From Arthrobacter citreus (GTDB lineage: Bacteria; Actinomycetota; Actinomycetes; Actinomycetales; Micrococcaceae), in the NCBI RefSeq assembly GCF_038405225.1, contig NZ_CP151657.1:3162001-3226000 (forward strand): 64,000 nucleotides of DNA, given 5' to 3'. Below are positions 39,941-48,734 of this stretch, one piece after another. The notes under the pieces are model-generated. The model was not told the origin of the DNA and searched no databases. It worked only from the letters and a program-made list of their open reading frames with translations. The position numbers and the translations under genes were made by a program. Every line of letters begins with the position of its first letter. The first letter of the stretch is position 1.

Positions 39941-40443
39941 CGCTGACCCGAAACTTCATCGAGCCGCCGTCGGCGCTGTGGAACAGTTTTACCAATCCGG
40001 TCCAGGCCGCACAGTGGTTTGGGCGGTGGGAGGGGACCCCCGCCCGCGGTGAAAGCGTTGACCTGCAGATGCTTTACGAGGACGGGCTGCCATGGAGCCG
40101 GGTGACGGTTTCCGAATGCGCCGCACCGGAGCTGCTCCGCCTCCTGGTCGAGGACGAATACGGCAGCTGGGACCTGGAGGTCCGGTTCAGCCCGCGGTCA
40201 GGCGGTACCCAACTGGATTTCATCCACCACCTGGAAGACCCGCTCGCCGCCGAGAGCGTGGGCCCGGGCTGGGAATACTATCTTGACCGGATGACGGCGG
40301 CCCTCACCGGCGGAACCGCCCCCGAGTTTGATGACTATTACCCCGGCCAGGGGCCCTACTTCCTGGCGCAGGCACGGGCCGCTGCCGATTCGGGCGGGAC
40401 CCCGGACGAAAACCCCGGACAGGTTCCCGGGACGTCAGGCTAG
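39883..40443 (+). CDS. SRPBCC (AHSA1-like) domain protein
   Basis: A 186-residue protein. ATG 39883 is preceded by AGGAGC, inside the end of the previous gene. The Bet v1/AHSA1 fold is recognisable: LTRNFIEPPSALWNSFTNPV, AAQWFGRWEG, VEDEYGSWDLEVRFSPRSGG and TQLDFIHHLED with GWEYYLDRMTAALTG at the end. These proteins bind hydrophobic ligands or act as Hsp90 co-chaperone-like domains; the specific role is unknown. It is translationally linked to the upstream gene. Confidence 0.8.
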   Translation: MQPEPTGRISRTGEQAYDLTLTRNFIEPPSALWNSFTNPVQAAQWFGRWEGTPARGESVDLQMLYEDGLPWSRVTVSECAAPELLRLLVEDEYGSWDLEVRFSPRSGGTQLDFIHHLEDPLAAESVGPGWEYYLDRMTAALTGGTAPEFDDYYPGQGPYFLAQARAAADSGGTPDENPGQVPGTSG

Positions 40444-40474
40444 GCTGGGACCCACCCTAGCTGGAGGTCTCACC

Positions 40475-40999
40475 ATGCTCCGTCCGTTCCGTTACCTGCT
40501 GATTCCCGCGATCACCGTCATGGCCCTCGCCGGATGCGGAAGTTCCGGCGGCAGCGAGCCGTCCGAACCGGCATCCCCGTCCGCGTCGAACACGACGCCG
40601 TCGAGCCCGGCATCCTCAAGTCCCTCAGCCTCAGGCCCCGCGGCAGCTCCGTCGTCACCGGCCACCACATCCCTGACCGTGGAGTTCCGCGCGGAGGGCA
40701 CCGACGTCACCGACACGTATTCACTCGAGTGCGACGGCGAAACCCCCGTGGGCGACTCCGGAGCCCCTGACCCGGCCGCCGCCTGCGCTGCGCTGGCCAC
40801 CCGGGGTACGGAAGCGTTCGCCCCTCTGGACCCCAATCTCATGTGCACCCAAATCATCACGGGCCCCCAGCGGGCGCATGTAAGCGGCACGCTCAACGGT
40901 GCCGCCGTGGATCGTGAGTTCTCGCTGTCCAACGGCTGCGAAATCGGCCGCTGGGAAAGCCTTGCCGGACTGCTCGGCCCCGCCGCAGGCGCCCTCTAA
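40475..40999 (+). CDS. subtilisin-inhibitor-like (SSI family) lipoprotein
   Basis: A 174-residue exported protein. The signal ends in VMALAGCGSSGG, a lipobox with the anchored Cys, followed by a Ser/Pro/Ala-rich spacer (about 25-65). The rest matches Streptomyces subtilisin inhibitor-like domains: YSLECDGETP, DPAAACAALATRG, LMCTQIITGP and FSLSNGCEIGRWESL give the four Cys of the two conserved disulfides in the right order. The reactive loop would follow MCTQ. It probably protects the cell surface from serine proteases, or is a derived fold with another use. ATG 40475 follows CTGGAGG. Confidence 0.72.
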   Translation: MLRPFRYLLIPAITVMALAGCGSSGGSEPSEPASPSASNTTPSSPASSSPSASGPAAAPSSPATTSLTVEFRAEGTDVTDTYSLECDGETPVGDSGAPDPAAACAALATRGTEAFAPLDPNLMCTQIITGPQRAHVSGTLNGAAVDREFSLSNGCEIGRWESLAGLLGPAAGAL

Positions 41000-41085
41000 C
41001 CGAACCTCCGCCGGCAGCCCCTGCCCTCTGGCCCGGGAACTTTTTTCGCCGGACTTGTCTGTCCCGGAACCACTTGCGTAAACTG

Positions 41086-41101
41086 AGTAAGCATACTTAC
41101 T
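41086..41101. promoter_or_regulatory. palindrome upstream of the zinc-ribbon gene
   Basis: AGTAAG-CATA-CTTACT, an inverted repeat with 6-bp arms 53 bp before ATG 41155, placed like an operator. The regulator is unknown. Confidence 0.4.
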
Positions 41102-41154
41102 ACCTGTTCTGGGCGATGGAGTTCTCCGTCCGGACCTGAACTGGAGGAACGATT

Positions 41155-41565
41155 ATGTCAACGCAAGCGAGACCCGAAGGTGCAGCCGACCCGGCCCCGG
41201 AACCCTACGTCCCGTGGTGCACTCACTGCGGGACGGATGAATTCCTGATCATTGAATCCGTGGAACCGGCCGTTGGCGAAGACGCAGCGGAGTTTCTGGA
41301 AATCAGTTACACCTGCTCGGAATGCGACCGCTTTTACGGGCATCCGGTCCGGCACTCCCCCGTATGGGCCCGCCGGATGAACAAGGACAGTGCGGTCATG
41401 GAATACCTGCACTGCGGTGAGCCCATGCAGCCCAAGGACACCACCTCAGTGTCCATTTTTGAACCCGTCTACACCGGACCGGACAACATCGTGGTTCCCG
41501 AGGTGCAGCTGGACACCACAGTGCTGCGGTGCCGCTGCGGGTTCCAGATGGGCGTTCCCGCCTAA
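41155..41565 (+). CDS. small protein with two CxxC zinc-ribbon-like pairs
   Basis: A 136-residue soluble protein, ATG 41155 after GGAGGAACG. WCTHCGTDEF and TCSECDRFYG form a likely zinc ribbon in the first half, and YLHCGEPM with LRCRCGFQMG near the C-terminus supplies further cysteines. The arrangement resembles small metal-binding proteins of unknown role in Micrococcaceae. A palindrome upstream suggests regulated expression. I cannot assign a function. Confidence 0.65.
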   Translation: MSTQARPEGAADPAPEPYVPWCTHCGTDEFLIIESVEPAVGEDAAEFLEISYTCSECDRFYGHPVRHSPVWARRMNKDSAVMEYLHCGEPMQPKDTTSVSIFEPVYTGPDNIVVPEVQLDTTVLRCRCGFQMGVPA

Positions 41566-41586
41566 GCGGGTCCCGCAATTGTCCTT

Positions 41587-41633
41587 CCGGCGGATCTACA
41601 CACGGCGTAATGTCCCCTGTGGAGATCCGCCGG
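41587..41633 (+). other. long imperfect hairpin ahead of the amino-acid importer
   Basis: CCGGCGGATCT (41587-41597) pairs perfectly with AGATCCGCCGG (41623-41633), with CACA/TGTG continuing the stem after one mismatch. It lies between the zinc-ribbon gene and the transporter genes. No T-tract follows. It may be a terminator, an mRNA processing site or a cis-regulatory structure. Confidence 0.45.
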
Positions 41634-41671
41634 CAGTGCGTAACGTGGCAGCCAGACCCCTTAGGAGACAC

Positions 41672-42481
41672 ATGCGCACGCATAAGACCCTCGCAGCACT
41701 TGCACTGGCTGCCGCTGCTTCCCTGGGCCTGGCCGCCTGCGGATCAGGCGATGCCGGCTCAGAGGCCACGGCTGCAACCGGACTTGAGGCCGTCCAGGAG
41801 GCGGGCACCATTGTGGTGGGGACGGAGGGCACGTACCGCCCGTTCAGCTTCCACGCCGACGGCGCGGGTGATCTCACCGGATACGACGTCGAGATCACCG
41901 AGGCGGTAGCGGAGAAGCTCGGTGTTGAGGTGAAGTTCGAAGAGACCCAGTGGGACGCCATCTTCGCCGGGCTGGAAGCCAACCGCTTCGCGATGATCGC
42001 CAACCAGGTCTCCATTAACCCCCAGCGCGAGGAATCGTACGAGTTCTCGGAGCCGTACACCGTGAGCCCGGGCGTGATCGTGGTGCCTGCCGGCGAAACG
42101 TCGATCAGCTCCTTCGCGGATCTCAAGGACAAGACCACCGCACAGTCCCTGACCAGCAATTGGTACACGCTTGCCAAGGACAATGGAGCAAACGTCGAGG
42201 CGGTGGAAGGCTGGGCGCAGGCGGTCGCCCTGCTCGAGCAGGGCCGTGTGGATGCAACGGTCAACGACAAACTGACTTTCCTCGACTATATGCAGCAAAC
42301 TCCGGACGCACCGCTTGAGGTCGCGGCCGAAACCGACGATCCGGCCCTTTCGGCGTTCGCTTTCGCAAAGGGCAACACTGAACTGCGCGACGCCGTCAAC
42401 GAAGCGCTGTCCGAACTGCGCGCTGACGGAACGCTCGCCGAGATCTCGGAGAAGTACTTCGGCGAGAACGTCTCCGAGTAG
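41672..42481 (+). CDS. amino-acid ABC transporter substrate-binding lipoprotein
   Basis: A 269-residue extracytoplasmic binding protein. The signal MRTHKTLAALALAAAASLGL ends at the lipobox LAACG. The family 3 solute-binding pattern is clear: AGTIVVGTEGTYRPFSFH, LTGYDVEITEAVAEKLGVEV, WDAIFAGLEANRFAMIANQV and LRADGTLAEISEKYFG. Closest in style to cystine- or polar-amino-acid-binding proteins (FliY/TcyA-like). ATG 41672 follows TTAGGAGA. First gene of a three-gene importer operon. Confidence 0.9.
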   Translation: MRTHKTLAALALAAAASLGLAACGSGDAGSEATAATGLEAVQEAGTIVVGTEGTYRPFSFHADGAGDLTGYDVEITEAVAEKLGVEVKFEETQWDAIFAGLEANRFAMIANQVSINPQREESYEFSEPYTVSPGVIVVPAGETSISSFADLKDKTTAQSLTSNWYTLAKDNGANVEAVEGWAQAVALLEQGRVDATVNDKLTFLDYMQQTPDAPLEVAAETDDPALSAFAFAKGNTELRDAVNEALSELRADGTLAEISEKYFGENVSE

Positions 42482-42489
42482 CTCCGCGC

Positions 42490-43158
42490 ATGGATGAGTC
42501 GACGTGGGACCTTGTTCTGCGCTCCTTCCTGCCGATGCTGGAAGGAGCGGTGAAGGGCACCATTCCGCTGGCCCTGGTCTCGTTTGTCCTGGGTCTGGCC
42601 ATTGCGCTCGGCGTTGCCCTCATGCGCCTGTCCAAGGTGCGGATCCTCTCCGGGATTGCCCGCGTCTACGTGTCGATTATCCGGGGAACCCCCCTGCTGG
42701 TGCAGCTCTTCGTCATCTTCTACGGGCTGCCGTCCATCGGTGTGGTGGTTCCCTCCTGGCCCAGCGCCGTCATCGCTTTCTCCCTCAACGTGGGCGGCTA
42801 CGCGGCAGAAGTCATCCGGGCTGCCATCCTTTCGGTCCCGCGCGGCCAGTGGGAAGCGGCGTACACCATCCGGATGTCTCCCGCGCAGACGCTCATCCGC
42901 GTGATCCTTCCCCAGGCGGCACGGGTATCGGTGCCGCCGCTCTCAAACACCTTCATCAGCTTGGTCAAGGACACGTCCCTCGCCTCGCTGATCCTCGTCA
43001 CTGAGCTCTTCCGGCAGGCACAGGAAATAGCGGCCTTCAGCCGGGAGTTTATGGCCCTCTACATTGAGGCCGCCGTCATCTATTGGATGATCTGCCTTGT
43101 CCTGTCCACGGGACAATCAGCCCTTGAAAGGAGGCTGGACCGCCATGTCGCCAAGTGA
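42490..43158 (+). CDS. amino-acid ABC transporter permease
   Basis: A 222-residue HisM-type permease. LEGAVKGTIPLALVSFVLGL starts the conserved domain, VSIIRGTPLLVQLFVIFYGL contains the typical R-G-T-P-L motif, GGYAAEVIRAAILSVPRGQWEAA is the EAA loop contacting the ATPase, and SFxSLVKDTSL-type sequence (TFISLVKDTSLASLI) follows. Five membrane segments are visible. It starts 9 bp after the binding-protein gene. Confidence 0.92.
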   Translation: MDESTWDLVLRSFLPMLEGAVKGTIPLALVSFVLGLAIALGVALMRLSKVRILSGIARVYVSIIRGTPLLVQLFVIFYGLPSIGVVVPSWPSAVIAFSLNVGGYAAEVIRAAILSVPRGQWEAAYTIRMSPAQTLIRVILPQAARVSVPPLSNTFISLVKDTSLASLILVTELFRQAQEIAAFSREFMALYIEAAVIYWMICLVLSTGQSALERRLDRHVAK

Positions 43159-43951
43159 CAGCTCAGATGAACTCACCAGCGGGAAGGGACGGGCTGCTGC
43201 GGCGGACGTCCTGGCCGTCCGGGACCTGCACAAGCGCTTCGGCGCCGTCGAGGTGCTCAAGGGCATCGACCTGGACATCCGGCGCGGCCAAGTGGTTGCA
43301 CTGATTGGACCCAGCGGATCAGGCAAAACCACCGTCCTGCGCTGCCTCAACGGCTTGGAGGTGCCGGACTCGGGGACGGTGCAGTTTGCCGAAGGGGCGG
43401 CGGTGGACTTCGGCAGCAAACCTTCGCGCCGCACGGTGTCGGGACTGCGGGAACACAGTGCCATGGTGTTTCAGCACTACAACCTGTTTCCGCACCGCAC
43501 GGTGTTGGAAAACGTGATGGAGGGGCCGGTCCGGGTGCAGCGGCGCTCCCGGGAGGAAGCCTCCGCAGATTCGCTGGCCCTGCTGGAGCGGGTGGGACTG
43601 GCCGACAAACGCGACGCCTACCCCTACGAACTCTCCGGCGGCCAGCAGCAGCGGGTGGGCATTGTCCGCGCGCTCGCCCTGAAGCCGCGGCTGCTGCTCT
43701 TTGACGAGCCCACCTCCGCACTGGATCCGGAGCTCGTGGGTGAGGTCCTGGAGGCCATCCGTGAACTCGCAGCCGAGGGCTGGACAATGCTCCTTGTCAC
43801 GCACGAGCTTCGCTTCGCACGCGATGTGGCGGACCGCGTCATCTTTATGGACGGAGGCGTCGTGGTCGAGGAGGGGCCGCCCTCGGAGGTTCTTACGTCC
43901 CCGAAACAGGAGCGCACCCGCCAATTCGTGCAGCGGCTGCTGGATCACTAG
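43145..43951 (+). CDS. amino-acid ABC transporter ATP-binding protein
   Basis: A 268-residue ATPase. Walker A GPSGSGKTT, signature LSGGQQQRVGIVRAL, Walker B LLLFDEPTSALDPELVGEVL and switch VTHELRFARDV are of the GlnQ/HisP/TcyC type. ATG 43145 is preceded by AAAGGAGG and overlaps the permease gene by 14 bp; the frame open from 43097 is not used. Completes the importer. Confidence 0.92.
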   Translation: MSPSDSSDELTSGKGRAAAADVLAVRDLHKRFGAVEVLKGIDLDIRRGQVVALIGPSGSGKTTVLRCLNGLEVPDSGTVQFAEGAAVDFGSKPSRRTVSGLREHSAMVFQHYNLFPHRTVLENVMEGPVRVQRRSREEASADSLALLERVGLADKRDAYPYELSGGQQQRVGIVRALALKPRLLLFDEPTSALDPELVGEVLEAIRELAAEGWTMLLVTHELRFARDVADRVIFMDGGVVVEEGPPSEVLTSPKQERTRQFVQRLLDH

Positions 43952-44108
43952 CGGCCCCGGCGAAGGGGCTGTTCGTGACCCCTGAAAGACACGAAAGGAC
44001 TGGCGCGGAATTCGCCGCTAGACTGGGAGGTGCAAGCTCGCGGAGCGCTGAATCAGCGTGAGACGGCAGGGTCCGCGGCCACCCATTTCTCTCACAGGAG
44101 TTGCCCGG

Positions 44109-44363
44109 ATGCCCCGGATCGTTGTTGACGTCATGCCCAAACCCGAAATCCTCGATCCCCAGGGCAAGGCCATCGCCGGCGCCCTTCCCCGGCTGGGCCT
44201 GACCGGGTTCACCGGAGTCCGGCAGGGCAAGCGCTTCGAGCTGACCGTTGACGGCGACGTCACACCGGAAATCCTCGAACAGGCCCGCACTGCGGCTGCC
44301 ACGCTGCTGTCCAACCCCGTCATCGAGGACGTCACCCGCGTTGAAGTAATCCCGGAGGCCTGA
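44109..44363 (+). CDS. purS: phosphoribosylformylglycinamidine synthase subunit PurS
   Basis: An 84-residue protein beginning MPRIVVDVMPKPEILDPQGK, with ATG 44109 after AGGAG. GLTGFTGVRQGKRFELTVDG is characteristic. PurS bridges PurL and PurQ in the three-component FGAM synthase of Gram-positive bacteria. TAGACT at 44019-44024 is a candidate -10 box for the operon. No purine riboswitch was recognised in the leader. Confidence 0.95.
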   Translation: MPRIVVDVMPKPEILDPQGKAIAGALPRLGLTGFTGVRQGKRFELTVDGDVTPEILEQARTAAATLLSNPVIEDVTRVEVIPEA

Positions 44364-44365
44364 CC

Positions 44366-45139
44366 TTGAGCACTCCCCTGATCGGCGATTTCGCCGCTGC
44401 GCCCGCCAATGACGAGCTGCGGGCCATCCGGATCGGCATCATCACCTTTCCCGGCACCCTCGACGACCGCGACGCCGCCCGTGCGGTGACCCTCGCCGGA
44501 GGCACCGCCGTCGGGCTGTGGCACAACGAAGCCAACCTGCAGTCCGTGGACGCCGTCATCATTCCCGGCGGCTTCTCCTACGGCGACTACCTGCGCGCCG
44601 GCGCCATTGCCCGCTTCGCCCCGCTGATGGACAAGGTGGTGGATGCGGCGAACGGCGGCATGCCCGTGCTGGGCATCTGCAACGGTTTCCAGATCCTCAC
44701 CGAGGCGCACCTTTTGCCCGGCTCGATGATCAAGAACAACCACCTGAAGTTCTCCTGCGCGGACCAGCTGCTGCGCGTGGAAAACAACACCACGGCCTGG
44801 ACATCCGCGTACGCCAAGGATTCCGGCATGGTCATTCCGCTGAAAAACCAGGACGGCCAGTACGTCGCCGACGAAAAGACGCTGGACGAGCTCGAGGGCG
44901 AAGGCCGCGTGGTGTTCCGCTACGACGGCGTCAACCCGAACGGCTCGCGCCGGAACATTGCCGGCATTTCCAACGCCGCCGGGAACGTCGTCGGGCTCAT
45001 GCCGCACCCGGAGCACGCCGTCGAGGCCGGGTTCGGCCCGGATTCCTCCGCCTACGGCGAAGTCGGGCTGGGTTACGGCACCGACGGCCTGGGCATCTTC
45101 ACTTCAGTACTCACCTCGCTCGTTGCCGGAGGCAAATAA
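44366..45139 (+). CDS. purQ: phosphoribosylformylglycinamidine synthase subunit PurQ
   Basis: A 257-residue glutamine amidotransferase subunit starting at TTG 44366, two bases after the purS stop. The class I triad is visible: the nucleophile Cys in GICNGFQIL, and His-Glu in GLMPHPEHAVE. It supplies ammonia to PurL for FGAM formation. It is slightly longer than the typical PurQ (about 225-230) at the N-terminus (STPLIGDFAAAPANDELRAI). Confidence 0.95.
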   Translation: MSTPLIGDFAAAPANDELRAIRIGIITFPGTLDDRDAARAVTLAGGTAVGLWHNEANLQSVDAVIIPGGFSYGDYLRAGAIARFAPLMDKVVDAANGGMPVLGICNGFQILTEAHLLPGSMIKNNHLKFSCADQLLRVENNTTAWTSAYAKDSGMVIPLKNQDGQYVADEKTLDELEGEGRVVFRYDGVNPNGSRRNIAGISNAAGNVVGLMPHPEHAVEAGFGPDSSAYGEVGLGYGTDGLGIFTSVLTSLVAGGK

Positions 45140-47446
45140 ATGACCGTTTCCGCAGCCTCCACCGAGGCGAAGAAATTCCGTATCGACACCGTCGAACACG
45201 CAGCCGCCACTCCTGAAACGCAGCTTCCCTGGGCCGAACTGGGCCTGAAGGAAGACGAGTTCAACCGCGTCGTCGAAATCCTGGGCCGCCGCCCCACCGC
45301 CGCGGAACTGGCAATGTACTCGGTCATGTGGTCCGAGCACTGCTCCTACAAGTCCTCCAAGGTGCACCTGAAGCAGTTCGGTGACAAGGTCACCGAGAAG
45401 ATGAAGGAACACCTGCTGGTCGGCATCGGCGAGAACGCCGGCGTCGTGGACATCGGTGATGGCTGGGCCGTGACGTTCAAGGTCGAATCCCACAACCACC
45501 CCTCCTTTGTGGAGCCCTACCAGGGCGCCGCGACCGGCGTCGGCGGCATTGTCCGCGACATCATCTCCATGGGCGCCCGCCCGGTCGCCGTGATGGATCC
45601 GCTGCGTTTCGGCGCCATCGACCACCCCGACACCGCCCGGCTGGTGCACGGCATCGTCTCCGGCATCGGCGGCTACGGCAACTCGCTCGGCCTGCCGAAC
45701 ATCGGCGGCGAGCTGGTCTTCGACTCCGTTTACCAGGGCAACCCGCTGGTCAACGCACTGGCCGTGGGCGTCATGCGCCACGAGGACATCCGCCTGGCCA
45801 ACGCCTCCGGCACCGGGAACAAGGTGGTGCTCTTCGGCGCGCGCACCGGCGGCGACGGCATTGGCGGCGCCTCGGTGCTGGCCTCCGAGTCCTTCGATTC
45901 CACCAAGCCGTCCAAGCGCCCCGCGGTGCAGGTGGGCGACCCGTTCGCCGAAAAGGTCCTCATCGAGTGCTGCCTGGAACTGTTCAAGGCCTCCGTGGTC
46001 GAGGGCATCCAGGACCTGGGGGCTGCCGGCATTTCCTGCGCGACGTCGGAGCTCGCCTCCAATGGCGACGGCGGCATGCACGTGGAGCTGACCAATGTGC
46101 TGCTGCGCGATCCCACCCTGACCCCGGGCGAAATCCTGATGTCCGAGTCGCAGGAACGCATGATGGCCGTGGTGACGCCGGAGAACGTCGAGGCGTTTGA
46201 AGCGATCATGGCCAAGTGGAACGTGGAGTACTCCTGGCTCGGCGAGGTCACCGGCACCGGACGCCTGGTCATCGACTGGGCCGGCGAAACCATTGTCGAC
46301 GTCGACCCCAAGACCGTGGCCCACGAAGGCCCCGTGTACAACCGCCCGTTCCACCGCCCCGAAGGCCAGGACAAGCTGCAGGCGGATTCCTTCGCCGAAA
46401 CCCGTCCGTTCGGCAGCGAAGCGGTCAAGAAGACCATCCTGGAACTGATGGCGTCGCCGAACATGTGCGACAAATCCTGGGTCACCAATCAGTTTGACCG
46501 CTACGTGCAGGGCAACACCGCACTGGCCATGCCCGACGACGCCGGCGTGATCCGCGTGGATGAAACCACCGGGCTCGGGGTTGCCATCTCCACCGACGCC
46601 AACGGCCGTTACGCCTACCTGGACCCGTACGAGGGCGCGAAGCTGGCCCTGGCCGAGTCCTACCGCAACGTCGCCACGTCCGGGGCAACACCGCTGGCCG
46701 TGTCCGACTGCCTGAACTTCGGCTCCCCCGAGGATCCCGAGGTCATGTGGCAGTTCGCCGAGGCCGTCCGCGGCCTGGCGGACGGCTGCCAGGAGCTGGG
46801 CATCCCGGTCACCGGCGGCAACGTGTCGCTGTACAACCAGACCGGCGGCGTCGCCATCCACCCCACCCCCGTGGTGGGCGTGCTGGGAGTGTTCGACGAC
46901 GTCGCGCGCCGCACGCCGTCGGGCTGGCGTGAAGACGGGCAGGCGATTTACCTGATGGGCGTCACGAAGGACGAGCTGGACGGCTCGGAATTCGCGAACC
47001 TGCGCGGACACCTGGGCGGCCGGCCGCCGGCTGTGGACCTGCAGCGCGAAAAGCTGCTCGGCGAACTGCTGGTCAACGCCTCCCGTGACGGCATGATTGA
47101 CGCCGCCCACGACCTCTCCGAGGGCGGCCTCGCTGCGGCACTGTCCGAAATGGCGCTGCGCTTCGGCGTCGGGGCCCGGATCGGGCTGGATGAAGTCTGT
47201 GAGCGCGACGGCGTGGACCTGTTCACCCTGCTGTTCTCCGAAACTCAGTCCCGCGCCCTGGTCTCCGTGGCCCGCAGCGAAGAGGTCCGGTTCAAGGACA
47301 TGTGCGGTGCCCGCGGCTACGCCCACATGCGGATTGGCGTGGTGGATACCGAGATTGGCGCCCTGGACTTCCAGGGCCACTTCTCGCTGCCGCTGTCGGA
47401 GCTGAAGGAAGCCTACGAGGGGACCCTGCCGAAGCACTTCGGCTAA
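45140..47446 (+). CDS. purL: phosphoribosylformylglycinamidine synthase subunit PurL
   Basis: A 768-residue small-type PurL (the large E. coli form is about 1300). Landmarks are [52 protein letters not shown] and [12 protein letters not shown]. It catalyses ATP-dependent conversion of FGAR to FGAM using ammonia from PurQ. ATG 45140 directly abuts the purQ stop. Followed by a convergent gene beyond a palindromic repeat. Confidence 0.97.
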   Translation: MTVSAASTEAKKFRIDTVEHAAATPETQLPWAELGLKEDEFNRVVEILGRRPTAAELAMYSVMWSEHCSYKSSKVHLKQFGDKVTEKMKEHLLVGIGENAGVVDIGDGWAVTFKVESHNHPSFVEPYQGAATGVGGIVRDIISMGARPVAVMDPLRFGAIDHPDTARLVHGIVSGIGGYGNSLGLPNIGGELVFDSVYQGNPLVNALAVGVMRHEDIRLANASGTGNKVVLFGARTGGDGIGGASVLASESFDSTKPSKRPAVQVGDPFAEKVLIECCLELFKASVVEGIQDLGAAGISCATSELASNGDGGMHVELTNVLLRDPTLTPGEILMSESQERMMAVVTPENVEAFEAIMAKWNVEYSWLGEVTGTGRLVIDWAGETIVDVDPKTVAHEGPVYNRPFHRPEGQDKLQADSFAETRPFGSEAVKKTILELMASPNMCDKSWVTNQFDRYVQGNTALAMPDDAGVIRVDETTGLGVAISTDANGRYAYLDPYEGAKLALAESYRNVATSGATPLAVSDCLNFGSPEDPEVMWQFAEAVRGLADGCQELGIPVTGGNVSLYNQTGGVAIHPTPVVGVLGVFDDVARRTPSGWREDGQAIYLMGVTKDELDGSEFANLRGHLGGRPPAVDLQREKLLGELLVNASRDGMIDAAHDLSEGGLAAALSEMALRFGVGARIGLDEVCERDGVDLFTLLFSETQSRALVSVARSEEVRFKDMCGARGYAHMRIGVVDTEIGALDFQGHFSLPLSELKEAYEGTLPKHFG

Positions 47447-47484
47447 CCCTCTCTTCCCTCCCCCTGCCCCGTCAAAGGACGTCC

Positions 47485-47544
47485 CCCGAGATGGCAGACA
47501 GTGCGGTTCTCAGCCCTGAGAGCCGCACTGTCTGCCATTTCGGG
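47485..47544. repeat. long palindrome, copy 1 of a REP-like pair
   Basis: A 28-bp stem (47485-47512 with 47517-47544) broken only by two G-T wobbles, with loop GCCC. The core reads CAGACAGTGCGGTTCTCAG then CCCTGAGAGCCGCACTGTC. The same sequence, inverted and partly diverged, lies at 48557-48620 on the other side of the DUF559 gene, whose last codons and stop (47510) fall inside this palindrome. Confidence 0.85.
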
Positions 47545-48505
47545 AAGCCTCCGCAGGGCCGAGACGCCAACCTGCAGCAATCAGCGCTGACCGGACCTTG
47601 TTAACGGCAGGCCCGCCGCCGTCGGCCATATGCCGCCGGGATATTCGAACCTCGGTCCAGCCCAGCGCCCGGATCCGTTCCTCGCGGCTGATGTCCCGTT
47701 CCACCTGACCGGGTTCGGAGTGCCCCGCGCCCTCATACTCCACGGCCACCCTGTATTCGGGGTAGGAAAGGTCCGGCTGATGGTGCATATTGCCCGCAGT
47801 ATCAGGAACCGGCGCATTCACCAGCGGTTCGGGCAGCCCTGCGTCCACCAGCGCCAGCCGAAGCAGCGTTTCCGGAGGCGAATCCGCTCCCATACGGCTC
47901 AGGTCCAAGGCCAGCCTGGCCTTCCGGATCCCCCGTTTGCCGGTATGCCGGTCGATGACCTCCTGCAAAGACTCCTTGGTGGCATACGGCGCCGTCCTGT
48001 TTTCATACTCGGGACGGGGGATGCGGATCAAATGGTCTGCTATGACTGTGAGATCCGGGACGGTCAGACGCTGGGCCAGGTCAAGCCATGTCCGTTCCCT
48101 CGATGTCAGCGACAGTCCGTCCACGACACAGATCTCCCCCGCGAACATTTGTCCGGTGTGTCCGCTGACTCCTCCACGCCGCTGCGGAGACATGCCGGTG
48201 AGCCTCGTAATGTGCAGCATGCCGTCGTCGGCGAAGTGCGGCATCGGAAACTCCCAGACTTCGGCCGCGGAGTAGTGGGATGCGACGGAATAGGGAGTCA
48301 CTTGGGTGAATGCCCGGTAGCGGCGTTGCGGGGGCATGCTTTGCAGGTCGGCCAGGTCCTGGGAATCCACCCACCGGATGGACCGGCTCAGGCGGGTAAT
48401 CCGGGCGTGCCGCAGTCGGCCGCGGGAAATGCCGGACGCATCTGCCTCACTGACGGTGAAAGGGCCAGCAGTCAACCCCTGGGGCAACGGTTCAGGAATA
48501 CGCAT
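47510..48505 (-). CDS. DUF559 / VSR-like endonuclease-domain protein with AbiEi-like N-terminus
   Basis: A 331-residue protein. The N-terminus LTAGPFTVSEADASGISRGR resembles the winged-helix opening found in AbiEi-like proteins and in many actinobacterial DUF559 proteins, which supports ATG 48505 over earlier starts. The C-terminal 110 residues form the VSR/DUF559 nuclease fold: SPPETLLRLALVDAGLPEPL, then PDLSYPEYRVAVEYEGAGHS with the acidic residues D...E-Y-E, and RDISREERIRALGWTEVRIS. The function is unknown; multi-copy genes of this type are common in related genomes. It is bracketed by two inverted copies of one palindrome, and its final ten residues are encoded within one of them. Confidence 0.75.
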   Translation of the reverse strand: MRIPEPLPQGLTAGPFTVSEADASGISRGRLRHARITRLSRSIRWVDSQDLADLQSMPPQRRYRAFTQVTPYSVASHYSAAEVWEFPMPHFADDGMLHITRLTGMSPQRRGGVSGHTGQMFAGEICVVDGLSLTSRERTWLDLAQRLTVPDLTVIADHLIRIPRPEYENRTAPYATKESLQEVIDRHTGKRGIRKARLALDLSRMGADSPPETLLRLALVDAGLPEPLVNAPVPDTAGNMHHQPDLSYPEYRVAVEYEGAGHSEPGQVERDISREERIRALGWTEVRISRRHMADGGGPAVNKVRSALIAAGWRLGPAEASRNGRQCGSQG

Positions 48506-48556
48506 GCGAGAAGAATGGCCCTTTCGCATTTCCTCTGCAGCGGCTATCCACACCCT

Positions 48557-48620
48557 CCCGCGAACTGGCTGAAAGTGCACGTTTCAGGGCTGGGAAGCGC
48601 ACTTTCTGCCAGTTCGCGGG
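48557..48620. repeat. long palindrome, copy 2 of a REP-like pair
   Basis: 30-nt arms (48557-48586 with 48591-48620) with three mismatches and two wobbles, loop GGGC. The reverse complement contains CAGAAAGTGCGCTTCCCAG then CCCTGAAACGTGCACTTTC, clearly the same element as 47485-47544 in opposite orientation (shared words TGGCAGA, AGTGCG, CAGCCCTGA, GCACT, GCCA). It lies 52 bp before the start of the DUF559 gene. Confidence 0.85.
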
Positions 48621-48734
48621 AACAGGAGCTGGGCCGTCGCGGGAAGGGGGCGCGCGAAGAGTCGGCCCGGGACGCGAAAAAGATACTGGTCACGAAATTG
48701 CGGTAAATCCGGCGCGGGCGTGGACAATTAGCCA

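Noticed and set aside
45104-47437. 777-codon minus-strand frame opposite purL
   Set aside because: Mirror frame of a certain gene, with His/Gln/Gly-rich composition and no recognisable family.
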